This document shows, in pieces, positions 45,961 through 55,595 of a stretch of 64,000 nucleotides of DNA. Location of the stretch: assembly GCA_947504705.1 (NCBI GenBank), contig CANNIA010000013.1:33174-97173 (forward strand). The letters are read 5' to 3'. Both the position numbers and the translations under genes were made by a program. Numbering within the stretch: position 1 is the first letter of the stretch; every line of letters begins with the position of its first letter. The notes under the pieces were generated by a model, which saw only the letters and a program-made list of their open reading frames with translations, did no database searches and was not told where the DNA came from. Source of the stretch: Paracoccaceae bacterium. GTDB taxonomy: Bacteria > Pseudomonadota > Alphaproteobacteria > Rhodobacterales > Rhodobacteraceae.

Positions 45961-46275
45961 ATGACCTGGGAGAGAGTCTTACTTGGCTTCCTATCAGGGT
46001 GCGCCTTGATAACATTGGCGTTCGCGCGGCAATATGGTTATGACATTCTAAGCATTGATTTTTATAGTAATTTTTCATTTTCAACGCTGAAACTAAGCGA
46101 GTTTAACAGCGGAATTCTCTTTGCGGGGGGCATTACCCTATTCCTGTTCGTTTTTCTGCCCCTTATTGTCACCCGAGGTTCGACCGATGATATGCTTGAA
46201 GAATGGTCCAGAAGAACCAGTCTTCCACCGGATATGAACCCGCTCGAATTTTTCATCATACGGAAGAGAAAGTGA
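45961..46275 (+). CDS. Small membrane protein of AT-rich composition, hypothetical
   Basis: The protein is 104 residues, with a GAGG-AAAAGG ribosome site before the ATG. It has two hydrophobic segments (VLLGFLSGCALITLAF and ILFAGGITLFLFVFLPLIV) and a charged C-terminal part. The region (GATTTTTATAGTAATTTTTC) is clearly more AT-rich than the rest of the window, which suggests acquisition. No family is recognised. Confidence 0.6.
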   Translation: MTWERVLLGFLSGCALITLAFARQYGYDILSIDFYSNFSFSTLKLSEFNSGILFAGGITLFLFVFLPLIVTRGSTDDMLEEWSRRTSLPPDMNPLEFFIIRKRK

Positions 46276-46619
46276 ATCTAGCGCTCCGTAGGGCGCTGTG
46301 ATTCTCCCACCAGCACAAGCAACATTCGCGCTGCCTTTCAAATTCTGTGCATCGGGAAATCACCTACCCCTTCAACGCATGGCGCGTGAAATCACGCACC
46401 CTTGGGGTCTTGGCTGTGGGCATTTACCCGGGGTTAAGGGTTCGAGTGAGGGTACCAGGGCTTGCATTGGCAGTGGCTTTGGCAGCCGGGGGAGCCTCCG
46501 GCGGGGATATTTGGGCCAGTATGAAAGGCGGGGCGGGAAGAATGGGGGCGCGGTGGGGCGATTGTAAGGGGCACAAGATTGGCATGGTCGCGGTGCGCGG
46601 GATTGGGTAGGGGTGGGGG
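46276..46619. other. Intergenic region upstream of rarD
   Basis: This 344-bp stretch has no supportable gene. It contains a 7-bp hairpin (AGCGCTC/GGGCGCT, 46280-46297) behind the small membrane protein, and at about 46486-46514 a GCCTCCGGCGGGGATATTTGG tail resembling the end of the 42-bp repeat at 26671 and 34181. Confidence 0.55.
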
Positions 46620-47555
46620 ATGAGCGATAACTCCCCCCTGCCCCATCCGGTTCCCCCCTCGGCTTCCCAGTCTGGTGACAGCCCTGCGGGGTTTCTTTAT
46701 GCGCTGGCGGCTTATCTGCTTTGGGGGTTCCTGCCGCTTTACATGAAGGCGCTGGGGCATATTCCGCCAGCAGAAGTGGTTGCGCATCGCGTGCTTTGGT
46801 CGGTGCCGATCGCGCTTTTGGTCCTTTGGGGGACGGGCCGGTGGCAGGACCTGCGGGCGGCCTTGACCTCGGTCCGGATGCTGGGGATGGGGCTGATGAC
46901 GGCGGCGCTGATCAGTGTGAACTGGGGGATCTATGTCTGGGCCATCGGGTCGGGGCATGCGCTGGATGCGGCGCTGGGGTATTATATCAACCCGTTGTTT
47001 TCCATCTTCCTTGGCGCAGTTCTGCTTCGGGAAAAGCTGGGGCGGACCCAGATGGGGGCGATCCTGCTGGCAGCGGTCGCGGTCGGCATTCTGACCTGGG
47101 ACGCGGGGCGGTTGCCGGTGGTGGCGTTGTCGCTGACGCTGACCTGGGGGTTTTATGCGTTCCTGAAGCGGCGGCTGCCGATCGGGCCGAACCAGGCTTT
47201 CACGCTGGAAGTGCTGATCCTGTTGGCACCGGCGGTTGGTTTTATCATCTATCTGGGAACCACTGGTACAGGGCATTTCCAGGTTGGGGTGGCAAACGAT
47301 GACCTGCTGCTGATCGGCTGCGGGATCGTCACAGCCGGGCCCTTGATGATCTATGCCAATGGCGCCAAGCGGCTGACGCTGTCGACCATCGCGATCATGC
47401 AATATATCGCGCCGACGATGATCTTCCTGACTGCGGTCTTTGTCTTTGGCGAGCCCTTCAGCCAAGTCAAACTGATGGCCTTTGGGCTGATCTGGGCGGC
47501 GCTTGTGATCTATTCGCTGCCGATGCTGGTAGGGCGCTTGAGGGCGAAGACCTAA
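46620..47555 (+). CDS. rarD: EamA-family transporter RarD
   Basis: The protein is 311 residues with ten hydrophobic segments. The RarD signatures are [71 protein letters not shown] and [26 protein letters not shown]. It is a predicted exporter of unknown substrate. The stop overlaps the convergent anmK stop by a few nt. Confidence 0.93.
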   Translation: MSDNSPLPHPVPPSASQSGDSPAGFLYALAAYLLWGFLPLYMKALGHIPPAEVVAHRVLWSVPIALLVLWGTGRWQDLRAALTSVRMLGMGLMTAALISVNWGIYVWAIGSGHALDAALGYYINPLFSIFLGAVLLREKLGRTQMGAILLAAVAVGILTWDAGRLPVVALSLTLTWGFYAFLKRRLPIGPNQAFTLEVLILLAPAVGFIIYLGTTGTGHFQVGVANDDLLLIGCGIVTAGPLMIYANGAKRLTLSTIAIMQYIAPTMIFLTAVFVFGEPFSQVKLMAFGLIWAALVIYSLPMLVGRLRAKT

Positions 47556-48652
47556 GCGTCCGGCCGGCTGACCTGGCCACCACCAACAAGGGTCGGCGCG
47601 CCGGTCGTGTCGGGGCCTGAGGTTGCCATCTTGCGCATGACGCGCACCGCGAGGAAGGCGAAGGCCTGCGCCTCCAGCATGTCGCCATCAAGACCCACGC
47701 TTTCAACCGGATCGATCTGCACGGGGATGCGGTTGCGGAGTTCACCCATCAGGGTTGCATTCAGGCGCCCGCCACCCGTCACAAGGATGCGCGTGACCGG
47801 GGCCGGAAAATGCTTTTGCGCGGCAGCAACCGAGGCCGCAGCGATTGCGGTCAGTGTGGCGCCGGCGTCTTCGTCCGACAGCAGTTCTAGCCGCTCGATC
47901 AGCCCGTGGAAATCATTGCGGTCCAGCGATTTCGGCGGTGGGTGATCGAACCACGGGTCGGTCAGGACTTTGGTGACGAAGCCTTCATCCGCCTGACCTC
48001 TGGCTGCCAAAGCTCCGTTTGCGTCATGGGCCAAACCAAGGCGGGACATCATCAAATCGTTCAGCGGCGCATTGGCCGGACCGGTGTCGAAGGCCAAAAG
48101 CGCGCCGGGGCTTTCAGGGCTGGGGGCGGTGGGGTCGATCCAGGTCAGGTTGCCGATGCCGCCGAGGTTGAGGAAAGCGAGGGGTTCAGTCGCGCCGATA
48201 AAGCGGGCGAGTGCGAAGTGGTAGAACGGGGCCAAGGGCGCGCCCTGCCCGCCCATCGTCACATCGGCGGAGCGAAAATCCCAGACCACGGGCAACCCTA
48301 GGGCCTGCGCAAGGAAAGCGCCGTTGCCGCATTGATGGGTTCCAAGACCAGCGGGATCATGGGCGAGGGTCTGGCCGTGAAAGCCCAAGAGTTCAGCGCC
48401 GGAAAAGCGGCTGAGAAGCTCGGCATGGGCGGTTTCAATGATTTCGGCGGCGGCGGCGACATCCGAGCCACCCGGCCACTGTCCCAGGGCTGCGCGCAAG
48501 GTCGCCTGTTCATCCGGGCTGTAGGGGCGATAGGCGGCGGGGCCGAAGGCATAGATCGCGTGACCGTCGGTCTTGATCATCGCCGCATCGACACCGTCCA
48601 GCGATGTGCCGGACATTGTGCCAAGCGCCCAAAGCTCGCCTTCCTTCCGCAT
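47552..48652 (-). CDS. anmK: Anhydro-N-acetylmuramic acid kinase
   Basis: The protein is 366 residues from the ATG at 48652 ([30 protein letters not shown]), with the ATP-binding [12 protein letters not shown] motif. Further family stretches are [42 protein letters not shown] and [16 protein letters not shown]. It phosphorylates and opens 1,6-anhydroMurNAc for cell-wall recycling. It is divergent from tyrS, a frequent pairing. Upstream of the ATG the frame continues but is antisense. Confidence 0.96.
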   Translation of the reverse strand: MRKEGELWALGTMSGTSLDGVDAAMIKTDGHAIYAFGPAAYRPYSPDEQATLRAALGQWPGGSDVAAAAEIIETAHAELLSRFSGAELLGFHGQTLAHDPAGLGTHQCGNGAFLAQALGLPVVWDFRSADVTMGGQGAPLAPFYHFALARFIGATEPLAFLNLGGIGNLTWIDPTAPSPESPGALLAFDTGPANAPLNDLMMSRLGLAHDANGALAARGQADEGFVTKVLTDPWFDHPPPKSLDRNDFHGLIERLELLSDEDAGATLTAIAAASVAAAQKHFPAPVTRILVTGGGRLNATLMGELRNRIPVQIDPVESVGLDGDMLEAQAFAFLAVRVMRKMATSGPDTTGAPTLVGGGQVSRPDA

Positions 48653-48709
48653 CTTCCCTTGGCCGTCCTGCAAAGCTATACCGCCGCGACATCCTAGACC
48701 GAGGCCGCC

Positions 48710-49960
48710 ATGAACTACCATCCGAAATCTGATTTCATGCGTGTGATGATCCAGCGCGGCTTTCTGGCCGATTGCACGGATTATCAGGCGTTGGACGAAG
48801 CCTTCGTCAAGGGCGTGGTGCCGGGCTATATCGGGTTTGATGCGACGGCGACCTCTCTGCATGTGGGCAGCCTGATCCAGATCATGATGCTGCGCTGGCT
48901 GCAGAAATGTGGCGGCAAGCCGATCGTGCTGATGGGCGGGGGGACGACCAAGATTGGCGATCCGTCGTTCCGGGCGGAAGAGCGGCCCTTGCTGACCGAC
49001 CGCCAGATCAACTCAAACATCGAGGGGATCAAGCGGGCGTTTGCGCCTTATGTCCAGTTTGGCGATGGGGCCACGGATGCGGTGATGGTCAACAACGCCG
49101 AGTGGCTGGATGCGTTGAACTATATCGGCTTCCTGCGCGACATCGGGCGGCATTTTTCGGTGAACCGGATGCTTTCGTTCGAAAGCGTGAAATCGCGGCT
49201 GGATCGGGAGCAGTCGCTGAGCTTTCTGGAATTCAACTACATGATCCTGCAGGCCTATGACTTTCTGGAGCTGCACCGCCGCTATGGCTGCCTGTTGCAG
49301 ATGGGCGGCAGCGACCAGTGGGGGAATATCGTCAACGGTGTGGACCTGACACGGCGGGTGGTTGAGGGTGAGGTTTATGGGCTGACCTCTCCGCTGCTGA
49401 CCACGAGCGACGGCAAGAAGATGGGCAAAAGCATGTCGGGCGCGGTCTGGCTGAATGGGGATTTGTTCAGCGCTTACGAGTTCTGGCAGTTCTGGCGGAA
49501 CACGACTGATGCCGATGTGGGGCGGTTCCTGAAGCTTTACACCGAGCTGCCGGTGGAAGAATGCGACCGGCTGGGCAAGCTGGGCGGGTCAGAGATCAAC
49601 CAGGCGAAGATCGTTCTGGCCAATGCGGTGACCGGGCTGTTGCACGGGGCCGAGGCGGCGGCGGCGGCGGAAGCTACGGCGCGGGACGTGTTCGAGAAGG
49701 GCGGCATTGGCGAGGAACTTCCGACCGTCACGCTGGAGGCCAGCGAGTTGGCGGATGGCGTCGGGATCGTGCAGTTGTTCGTGCGCGCGGGTCTGGCGGC
49801 AAGTGGCAAGGACGCCAAGCGGCTGATCATCGAAGGTGGGGCGAAGGTGAATGACGAGATCATCACCGATGTGGGCCTGCGCTATGGGGCGAGCCATCTG
49901 GTGGAGCCGATGAAGCTGACGGCGGGCAAGAAGCGGCACGCGCTGGTCGTGCTGGGGTAA
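48710..49960 (+). CDS. tyrS: Tyrosyl-tRNA synthetase
   Basis: The protein is 416 residues. The class I motif HIGH appears as HVGS ([10 protein letters not shown]) and KMSKS as [41 protein letters not shown] and the C-terminal S4 domain ([23 protein letters not shown]) complete it. It charges tRNA-Tyr in the cytoplasm. It ends 3 bp before a 28-bp palindrome. Confidence 0.97.
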   Translation: MNYHPKSDFMRVMIQRGFLADCTDYQALDEAFVKGVVPGYIGFDATATSLHVGSLIQIMMLRWLQKCGGKPIVLMGGGTTKIGDPSFRAEERPLLTDRQINSNIEGIKRAFAPYVQFGDGATDAVMVNNAEWLDALNYIGFLRDIGRHFSVNRMLSFESVKSRLDREQSLSFLEFNYMILQAYDFLELHRRYGCLLQMGGSDQWGNIVNGVDLTRRVVEGEVYGLTSPLLTTSDGKKMGKSMSGAVWLNGDLFSAYEFWQFWRNTTDADVGRFLKLYTELPVEECDRLGKLGGSEINQAKIVLANAVTGLLHGAEAAAAAEATARDVFEKGGIGEELPTVTLEASELADGVGIVQLFVRAGLAASGKDAKRLIIEGGAKVNDEIITDVGLRYGASHLVEPMKLTAGKKRHALVVLG

Positions 49961-49963
49961 AAG

Positions 49964-49991
49964 GTAGGATGGGCAATATTGCCCATCCTAC
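49964..49991. repeat. 28-bp perfect palindrome (REP-like, likely terminator)
   Basis: The half-site GTAGGATGGGCAAT is followed directly by its complement, giving a 28-bp perfect palindrome between the convergent tyrS and cyclophilin genes. It is related to the GTGGGC hairpins at 20854-20914. It is a likely bidirectional terminator or mobile palindromic unit. Confidence 0.75.
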
Positions 49992-49998
49992 GTTCTCG

Positions 49999-50592
49999 TC
50001 ACTCTTGAACGGTGACCTTGACCATCACGTCGGGCGTTTCCGGGGGTTCGCCGCGCTGGATCGCGTCGACGACTTCCATGCCGGAGATCACGTTGCCGAC
50101 CACGGTGTACTGGCCTTTCAGCACGTTATCATAGGGGTGAACGACGCCGTCCACGGTCACGCTGTCGGTGAACATGATGAAGAACTGCGAGTTGGCCGAG
50201 TTCGGATCGTTCGACCGCGCCATGCCGACTGTGCCGCGCACATAAGAGAGATCGGAGAACTCTGCTGGCAGGTCGGGCATATCCGAGCCTCCCATGCCGG
50301 CCATCGACAGATCGCCACCGGCCTTGCCATAGCCCACGTCGCCGGTCTGGGCCATGAAGTCCTGAATGACGCGGTGGAAGACCACGTTGTCATAGGCTCC
50401 TGCCTTGGCGAGGGCAACAATCTGGGCAACGTGCTGGGGGGCGACATCGGGCAGAAGGTCGATCACGACCGTGCCGTTGGCGGCACCGGCGACTTCGATC
50501 ACCAGGTTCGGGCCGGGGCCGTCGACACCTTCGGCATGGGCCGAGGCGGCGAAGCCCACGAAGAGTGCGGAGAGAAGAAGATTACGCAACAT
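49999..50592 (-). CDS. Peptidyl-prolyl cis-trans isomerase, cyclophilin type, exported
   Basis: The protein is 197 residues with a signal peptide (MLRNLLLSALFVGFAASAHA) before the cyclophilin domain. Key residues are VVFHRVIQDFMAQTGD, RGTVGMARSNDPNSANSQFFIMF and GMEVVDAIQRGE. It is a periplasmic proline isomerase. The stop codon region lies close to the palindrome at 49964. It overlaps the second cyclophilin gene by 11 nt, so they form one operon with a secreted and a cytoplasmic member. Confidence 0.95.
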   Translation of the reverse strand: MLRNLLLSALFVGFAASAHAEGVDGPGPNLVIEVAGAANGTVVIDLLPDVAPQHVAQIVALAKAGAYDNVVFHRVIQDFMAQTGDVGYGKAGGDLSMAGMGGSDMPDLPAEFSDLSYVRGTVGMARSNDPNSANSQFFIMFTDSVTVDGVVHPYDNVLKGQYTVVGNVISGMEVVDAIQRGEPPETPDVMVKVTVQE

Positions 50593-51094
50593 CGGCAGCC
50601 ACCCTTACTGAAATCATGCGGTCGGGGTTGGCCGGAGGCTCGCCCTTGGCGATCTTGTCAACGAATTCCATGCCCGAGAGCACGCGACCGTAAACGGTAT
50701 ACTGTCCGTTCAGGAAGCTGTTGTCCTTGAAGTTGATGAAGAACTGGCTGTTGGCCGAGTTCGGGCTTTGCGAGCGGGCAGCACCGATCGTGCCCCGGTC
50801 ATGCGGCAGCTTGGAAAACTCGGCCGGCAGGTCCGGGTATTGCGACCCACCCGTGCCCGCGCGGCGCGGGTTGTAGTTCGGGCTGGCCATGTTGGCGTTT
50901 TCCACGTCGCCGGTCTGCGCCATGAAGCCGTCGATGACGCGGTGGAAGGCCACGTTGTCATAGGCCTTGTCGCGGGCAAGCTGTTTCATCCGCTCGGCAT
51001 GCTTGGGGGCCACATCGGCAAGAAGCTGGATCACCACTTCGCCGTCTTTCAGCGTCACGATGATGGTATTCTCGGGGTCCTTGATGTCGGACAT
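50582..51094 (-). CDS. Peptidyl-prolyl cis-trans isomerase, cyclophilin type, cytoplasmic
   Basis: The protein is 170 residues with no signal peptide. VAFHRVIDGFMAQTGD, RGTIGAARSQSPNSANSQFFINF and NGQYTVYGRVLSGMEFVDKIA are the cyclophilin core. It overlaps the exported cyclophilin gene (50582-50592). It is PpiB-like and cytoplasmic. Confidence 0.95.
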   Translation of the reverse strand: MSDIKDPENTIIVTLKDGEVVIQLLADVAPKHAERMKQLARDKAYDNVAFHRVIDGFMAQTGDVENANMASPNYNPRRAGTGGSQYPDLPAEFSKLPHDRGTIGAARSQSPNSANSQFFINFKDNSFLNGQYTVYGRVLSGMEFVDKIAKGEPPANPDRMISVRVAADVA

Positions 51095-51242
51095 CGGGGT
51101 CTCCTGGGTCTTGATCGGGGGTTTCAGTCGGGCGCGACCCTAATGGCGGGGGCCGCCGATGGGAAGGGCAAAGCGTCCAAAGCGGTTGACGGCGGCGTGA
51201 TATGGGGGCCAAAAGCGAAGTGGTTCGATGATGGAGATGACG

Positions 51243-52421
51243 ATGCCCTGGAAGACATTGGATGACATGGATCTGGCTGGGAAGGTCGTGCTGACCCGGG
51301 TCGACATCAACGTGCCGATGGATGGGGATCGGGTCACCGATACGACACGGATCGACAAGATCGTGCCGACGGTCAAGGATATTCTGGCCAAGGGCGGCAA
51401 GGTGGTGCTGCTGGCGCATTTCGGACGACCCAAGGGCAAGGTCGTGCCGGAGATGAGCCTGAAGCTGGTGCAACCGGCACTTGAGGCGGCGCTTGGGCGC
51501 GCGGTTAGCTTCATGGAACGGCCAAGCCGCGCCTTGATCGATGCGCTGCCTGCCGATGCAGTGGTGCTGGTGGAAAACACCCGCTTTACGCCGATGGAAG
51601 AGGCGAATGATCCGCAGATGGCGGGGTTTCTTGCCTCGCTTGGCGATGTGTTCTGCAATGACGCGTTTTCGGCGGCGCACCGGGCGCATGCCTCGACGAC
51701 GGGTGTGGCGCAGTTGCTGCCAAATTGCGCCGGGCGGTTGATGGAGGAAGAGCTGCGCGCGCTGGAGGCGGCTTTGGGCGCGCCGAAGCGGCCTGTGGTG
51801 GCCGTTGTGGGCGGGGCGAAGGTTTCGTCCAAGATCGAGCTGTTGGCCAATCTGGTAACCAAGGTCGACCATCTGGTGATCGGCGGCGGGATGGCAAATA
51901 CCTTCCTGGTGGCGGAGGGGATCGAGGTCGGGAAGTCTTTGGCCGAGCGGGACATGGCCGAGACGGCGCGGGAAATCCGGCACCGGGCGCAGAAAGCCGG
52001 GTGTCAGATTCACCTGCCGGTCGACGTCGTGGTGGCACGTGAGTTCAAGGCCGGGGCTGCTTCGCAGACCGTTGGCGTGCGCGACTGCCCGCCGGATGCG
52101 ATGATTCTGGATGCGGGGCCGAAGACGGTGGCCCATCTGGAAGGGGTGTTTGCCGCAGCCAAGACGCTGATCTGGAACGGGCCTTTGGGGGCGTTCGAGA
52201 TCGAGCCGTTCAATGCCGCGACCAATGCGGCGGCACGGGCGGCGGCGCGGTTGACCAAGGCGGGTGGGCTGATTTCGGTCGCCGGGGGCGGTGATACGGT
52301 CGCGGCCCTGAACGCGGCGGGGGCGGCTGACGATTTCACCTTTATCTCGACCGCTGGCGGCGCGTTCCTGGAATGGATGGAAGGCAAGGAATTGCCCGGC
52401 GTCGCTGCGCTGATGGGTTGA
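51243..52421 (+). CDS. pgk: Phosphoglycerate kinase
   Basis: The protein is 392 residues from the ATG at 51243 ([28 protein letters not shown]), chosen over ATGs at 51228, 51231 and 51237 because GGAG sits 6 nt upstream and homologues start here. It contains [46 protein letters not shown] and GGGDTVAAL for ATP binding. It makes ATP from 1,3-bisphosphoglycerate. It is followed 48 bp later by fba. Confidence 0.97.
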   Translation: MPWKTLDDMDLAGKVVLTRVDINVPMDGDRVTDTTRIDKIVPTVKDILAKGGKVVLLAHFGRPKGKVVPEMSLKLVQPALEAALGRAVSFMERPSRALIDALPADAVVLVENTRFTPMEEANDPQMAGFLASLGDVFCNDAFSAAHRAHASTTGVAQLLPNCAGRLMEEELRALEAALGAPKRPVVAVVGGAKVSSKIELLANLVTKVDHLVIGGGMANTFLVAEGIEVGKSLAERDMAETAREIRHRAQKAGCQIHLPVDVVVAREFKAGAASQTVGVRDCPPDAMILDAGPKTVAHLEGVFAAAKTLIWNGPLGAFEIEPFNAATNAAARAAARLTKAGGLISVAGGGDTVAALNAAGAADDFTFISTAGGAFLEWMEGKELPGVAALMG

Positions 52422-52469
52422 GTGGTCGCGTCCAAGGGGCTATGCCGAAGTGAAGCAAGGAGAGACGCG

Positions 52470-53354
52470 ATGACCAATCAGAAGATGCTGGAACAGGTGA
52501 AGAACGGTCGGGGCTTTATCGCGGCGCTGGATCAGTCGGGCGGGTCCACCCCCAAGGCGCTGAAGCTTTATGGCGTGGCCGAGACGGAATACTCGGGCGA
52601 AGAGCAGATGTTTGACATGATCCACGCGATGCGGGCGCGGATCATCAAGTCTCCGGCGTTCACGGGCGACAAGGTGGTGGGCGCGATCCTGTTTGAGCAG
52701 ACGATGGACCGGGTGATTGATGGGGTGCCGACCGCGACGTACCTGTGGGACAAGCGCGGCGTGGTGCCGTTCCTGAAGATCGACAAGGGGCTGGAGGCGG
52801 AAGCCGATGGCGTGCAGCTGATGAAGCCGATTGCGGGCCTTGATGATCTGCTGGCCCGAGCGGCGAAGGCGGGGATTTTCGGGACCAAGGAACGGTCGGT
52901 CATCAATGCCGCAAATGCTGCCGGGATTGCGGCGGTTGTGGCGCAGCAGTTCGCCTTGGGCGCTCAGGTGGCCAGCCATGGGCTGATGCCGATCCTGGAG
53001 CCGGAGGTCACGATTTCGATATCAGACAAGGCCGAGGCCGAGGCGATGTTGCAGGAGGAAATCCTGAAGGCGCTGGAGGGGGTCAAGGGTCAGGTGATGC
53101 TGAAGTTGAGCCTGCCGACGGTGGTGGATTTCTATCAGCCGCTGGTCAAGCATCCGAAGGTCTTGAAGGTTGTGGCATTGTCGGGCGGGCATAGCCGTGA
53201 CAAGGCCAATCAGATACTGGCGCAGAACCATGGGATCATCGCCAGCTTCAGCCGCGCGCTGAGCGAAGGCTTGTCAGCGCAGCAGCTGGAGGCAGAGTTC
53301 GACACGGTCCTGAAGGGTGCGATTGACGGCATCCATGCGGCCTCGATCACCTGA
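52470..53354 (+). CDS. Fructose-bisphosphate aldolase, class I
   Basis: The protein is 294 residues from the ATG at 52470, with an AAGGAGA ribosome site. The class I form is shown by FIAALDQSGGSTPKALKLYGV and the Schiff-base Lys in QVMLKLSLPTVVDFY. No zinc-type (class II) histidines are present. It follows pgk on the same strand; both act in glycolysis/gluconeogenesis. A hairpin at 53399 ends the unit. Confidence 0.95.
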   Translation: MTNQKMLEQVKNGRGFIAALDQSGGSTPKALKLYGVAETEYSGEEQMFDMIHAMRARIIKSPAFTGDKVVGAILFEQTMDRVIDGVPTATYLWDKRGVVPFLKIDKGLEAEADGVQLMKPIAGLDDLLARAAKAGIFGTKERSVINAANAAGIAAVVAQQFALGAQVASHGLMPILEPEVTISISDKAEAEAMLQEEILKALEGVKGQVMLKLSLPTVVDFYQPLVKHPKVLKVVALSGGHSRDKANQILAQNHGIIASFSRALSEGLSAQQLEAEFDTVLKGAIDGIHAASIT

Positions 53355-53398
53355 AAACCTTACCTTGTGTGGCCCGCTTGGCCGCGCCAATGTTGATG

Positions 53399-53428
53399 CG
53401 TCCCCGGGATCCATTCCCGGGACGTTTT
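53399..53428 (+). terminator. Intrinsic terminator after the aldolase
   Basis: A stem of about 9 bp, CGTCCCCGGG/CCCGGGACG with one bulged C and loop ATCCATT, is followed by TTTT at 53425-53428. The next ATG lies two bases beyond, so the downstream gene's translation signal overlaps this end. Confidence 0.7.
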
Positions 53429-53429
53429 C

Positions 53430-54020
53430 ATGGAGATTGCCTTGCTGCGCCCTGCCCTGCTTGCCCTTTTGATCCTTGCCAGCCCTGCCCTTGCGCAAGA
53501 GGTGGTCGTGGCCGAACCCAATATGCCCGAAGGCTATCCACCCAAGATGGGCGATGTCTGGGGCGCTTTGGGTGACAAGGGTGTGGCTTGGGAGACGTTC
53601 GATTTCTCGATCGGGGCCTTTGATGCCTCGGCCTGGGTCGGGGCGGGGTATGATGAGCCGCTGATGACGCTGCACATCATGGCCTATCCGCCGGGCGAGC
53701 CGGATACGATGGCTGGGCGGGTCTATGCCGAAGCGGAGTTTGGTGAGGCGCTTCATGTCGGAGAAGGCAGTAAGGTCGCTGTGTCGATCATGAAGGCCGA
53801 CGATATCGACGCGGCACGATTGTCATCCGAAGGGCAGACGGCGTTTCTGTTGATCGAAAGCATCGGACCTGAGCGTGAAGAAAGCTATTCGCGTCGGGTC
53901 AGCGGCACCATCGAAGCGCGGCTCTGCCCGATCGACTGGGACGGGCAGGAGTGTCAGGACCTGAGCCTCGCCTTTGACAGCGATGTGCAGATGGAAAGCA
54001 CGGTCGTGATTCGCGACTAG
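53430..54020 (+). CDS. Secreted protein, hypothetical
   Basis: The protein is 196 residues with a signal peptide (LLRPALLALLILASPALAQE). The mature part is acidic, with two cysteines (RLCPIDWDGQECQDL). It has no recognised domain. The start right after the terminator is the first in-frame ATG; no Shine-Dalgarno sequence is evident. Confidence 0.6.
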   Translation: MEIALLRPALLALLILASPALAQEVVVAEPNMPEGYPPKMGDVWGALGDKGVAWETFDFSIGAFDASAWVGAGYDEPLMTLHIMAYPPGEPDTMAGRVYAEAEFGEALHVGEGSKVAVSIMKADDIDAARLSSEGQTAFLLIESIGPEREESYSRRVSGTIEARLCPIDWDGQECQDLSLAFDSDVQMESTVVIRD

Positions 54021-54128
54021 GACAAGTCTCTGACTCTGGTGCATTTTCGGGATTCACAAGTGATTCGGTATATGCCATGATTCGCCCCGAGGCCCCCCGG
54101 TGAAGACGGGGCCATTGGGGCAAGTTGT

Positions 54129-54431
54129 ATGTCGGCAGTGCAAAGATCGGGCGGGTTTGGCGGGTTGGTGTTTCTGGCTCTGGCAGGAATGCTGGGAACC
54201 TATTTCACCCTTGCGGCCGTTCAGGGCGAATTCGGAGTATTTTCGCGGGTAGAGATCGAGGCCGAAGTCGCGACTCTGACCCAAGAACGCGACCAGTTGC
54301 AGATTGAATTGGCCGGGATGGAGAACCTGACGCATCGGCTGTCGGACGACTATCTGGACCTTGATCTGCTGGACCAACAGGCCCGCGACGTTCTGGGCTA
54401 TATGCGCGCTGACGAAATCGCGATCCGCTAA
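54129..54431 (+). CDS. FtsB/DivIC-family septum formation initiator
   Basis: The protein is 100 residues. One TM segment (FGGLVFLALAGMLGTYFTLAAV) is followed by a coiled coil (RVEIEAEVATLTQERDQLQIELAGMENLTHRL) and the tail LDLDLLDQQARDVLGYMRADE. This is the DivIC/FtsB pattern of the divisome, acting at the septal membrane with FtsL/FtsQ. Alphaproteobacteria often place it directly before pdhA, as here. Confidence 0.88.
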   Translation: MSAVQRSGGFGGLVFLALAGMLGTYFTLAAVQGEFGVFSRVEIEAEVATLTQERDQLQIELAGMENLTHRLSDDYLDLDLLDQQARDVLGYMRADEIAIR

Positions 54432-54511
54432 GGCGTTTCGCGTAAAACCAAGCCCTTCCCTGACTGCATGGGTGCCATGTCTCTGGCGTGATGCTTGATA
54501 TCGAAATTGTT

Positions 54512-54560
54512 TTGACCCAATAAACACCGATACTGTAGAGATGGTTTAAGACTAAACTAT
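54512..54560 (+). promoter_or_regulatory. pdh promoter with overlapping inverted repeat
   Basis: TTGACC (54512-54517), a 16-bp spacer and TGTAGA (54534-54539) make a sigma-70-like promoter. ATGGTTTA-AGAC-TAAACTAT (54541-54560), an 8-bp inverted repeat with one G-T pair, sits over the expected start and could be an operator. pdhA starts 36 bp later. Confidence 0.4.
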
Positions 54561-54596
54561 CTTATAGACCGATTCCGACGCTCTGGGAGGAGCCCG

Positions 54597-55583
54597 ATGG
54601 CCAAGAAGCCTGACGCTAGACCGAATGTCCAAAAGGACGAATTGCTGAAATATTACCGCGAGATGCTGTTGATCCGCCGTTTCGAGGAGAAAGCTGGCCA
54701 GCTTTACGGCATGGGGCTGATCGGGGGCTTTTGCCACCTGTATATCGGGCAGGAAGCCGTGGTCGTGGGTCTTGAGGCCGCGTCCAAGGACGGCGACAAG
54801 CGGATCACCAGCTACCGCGACCACGGGCATATGCTGGCCTGCGGCATGGATCCCAAGGGCGTGATGGCAGAACTGACTGGGCGTGAGGGCGGCTATTCCA
54901 AGGGGAAGGGCGGCTCGATGCACATGTTCTCCAAGGAAAAGCATTTCTACGGCGGCCACGGGATCGTGGGCGCGCAAGTGCCGTTGGGGGCCGGTTTGGC
55001 CTTTGCCGACAAGTATTTGGGCAATGACAACGTGACCTTCACCTATTTCGGCGACGGCGCGGCGAACCAGGGGCAGGTCTATGAGACCTACAACATGGCC
55101 GAGCTTTGGCAATTGCCGGTGATTTTCGTCATTGAAAACAACGGCTATGCGATGGGGACCTCGGTAAAGCGGTCGACCAAATCGACGACCTATTTCGGCC
55201 GCGGGCTGGCTTACGGCATCCCGGGCGAGCAGGTCGACGGGATGGACGTGCTGGCGGTGAAAGCCGCGGGCGAAAAGGCTGTGGCGCATTGCCGAGCCGG
55301 GAACGGGCCGTACATTCTGGAGATGATGACCTATCGCTATCGCGGGCATTCGATGTCGGACCCGGCGAAGTACCGCACGCGGGAAGAGGTCGAGAAGATC
55401 AAGACCGAGAAGGACTGCATCGAGCATGTTCGCGACCTGCTGTTGCAGGCCGGTCTTGCCAGCGATGAAGAGTTGAAGGCGATCGACAAGGACATCAAGG
55501 CGATCGTGAACGAGAGCGCCGAGTTCGCCAAGGAAAGCCCGGAGCCCGCGCTGAGCGAGCTTTGGACCGACATTTACGCCTGA
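54597..55583 (+). CDS. pdhA: Pyruvate dehydrogenase E1 component, alpha subunit
   Basis: The protein is 328 residues with GGAGGA 6 nt upstream of the ATG. It has the TPP-binding motif GDGAANQGQVYETYNMAELW, the phosphorylation-loop-like YRGHSMSDPAKYRTREE, and LLIRRFEEKAGQLYGMGLIGGFCHLYIGQEA. E1 decarboxylates pyruvate with thiamine diphosphate and acetylates the lipoyl group of E2. It is the first gene of pdhA-pdhB-pdhC. Confidence 0.97.
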   Translation: MAKKPDARPNVQKDELLKYYREMLLIRRFEEKAGQLYGMGLIGGFCHLYIGQEAVVVGLEAASKDGDKRITSYRDHGHMLACGMDPKGVMAELTGREGGYSKGKGGSMHMFSKEKHFYGGHGIVGAQVPLGAGLAFADKYLGNDNVTFTYFGDGAANQGQVYETYNMAELWQLPVIFVIENNGYAMGTSVKRSTKSTTYFGRGLAYGIPGEQVDGMDVLAVKAAGEKAVAHCRAGNGPYILEMMTYRYRGHSMSDPAKYRTREEVEKIKTEKDCIEHVRDLLLQAGLASDEELKAIDKDIKAIVNESAEFAKESPEPALSELWTDIYA

Positions 55584-55595
55584 GGGAGGGATATC

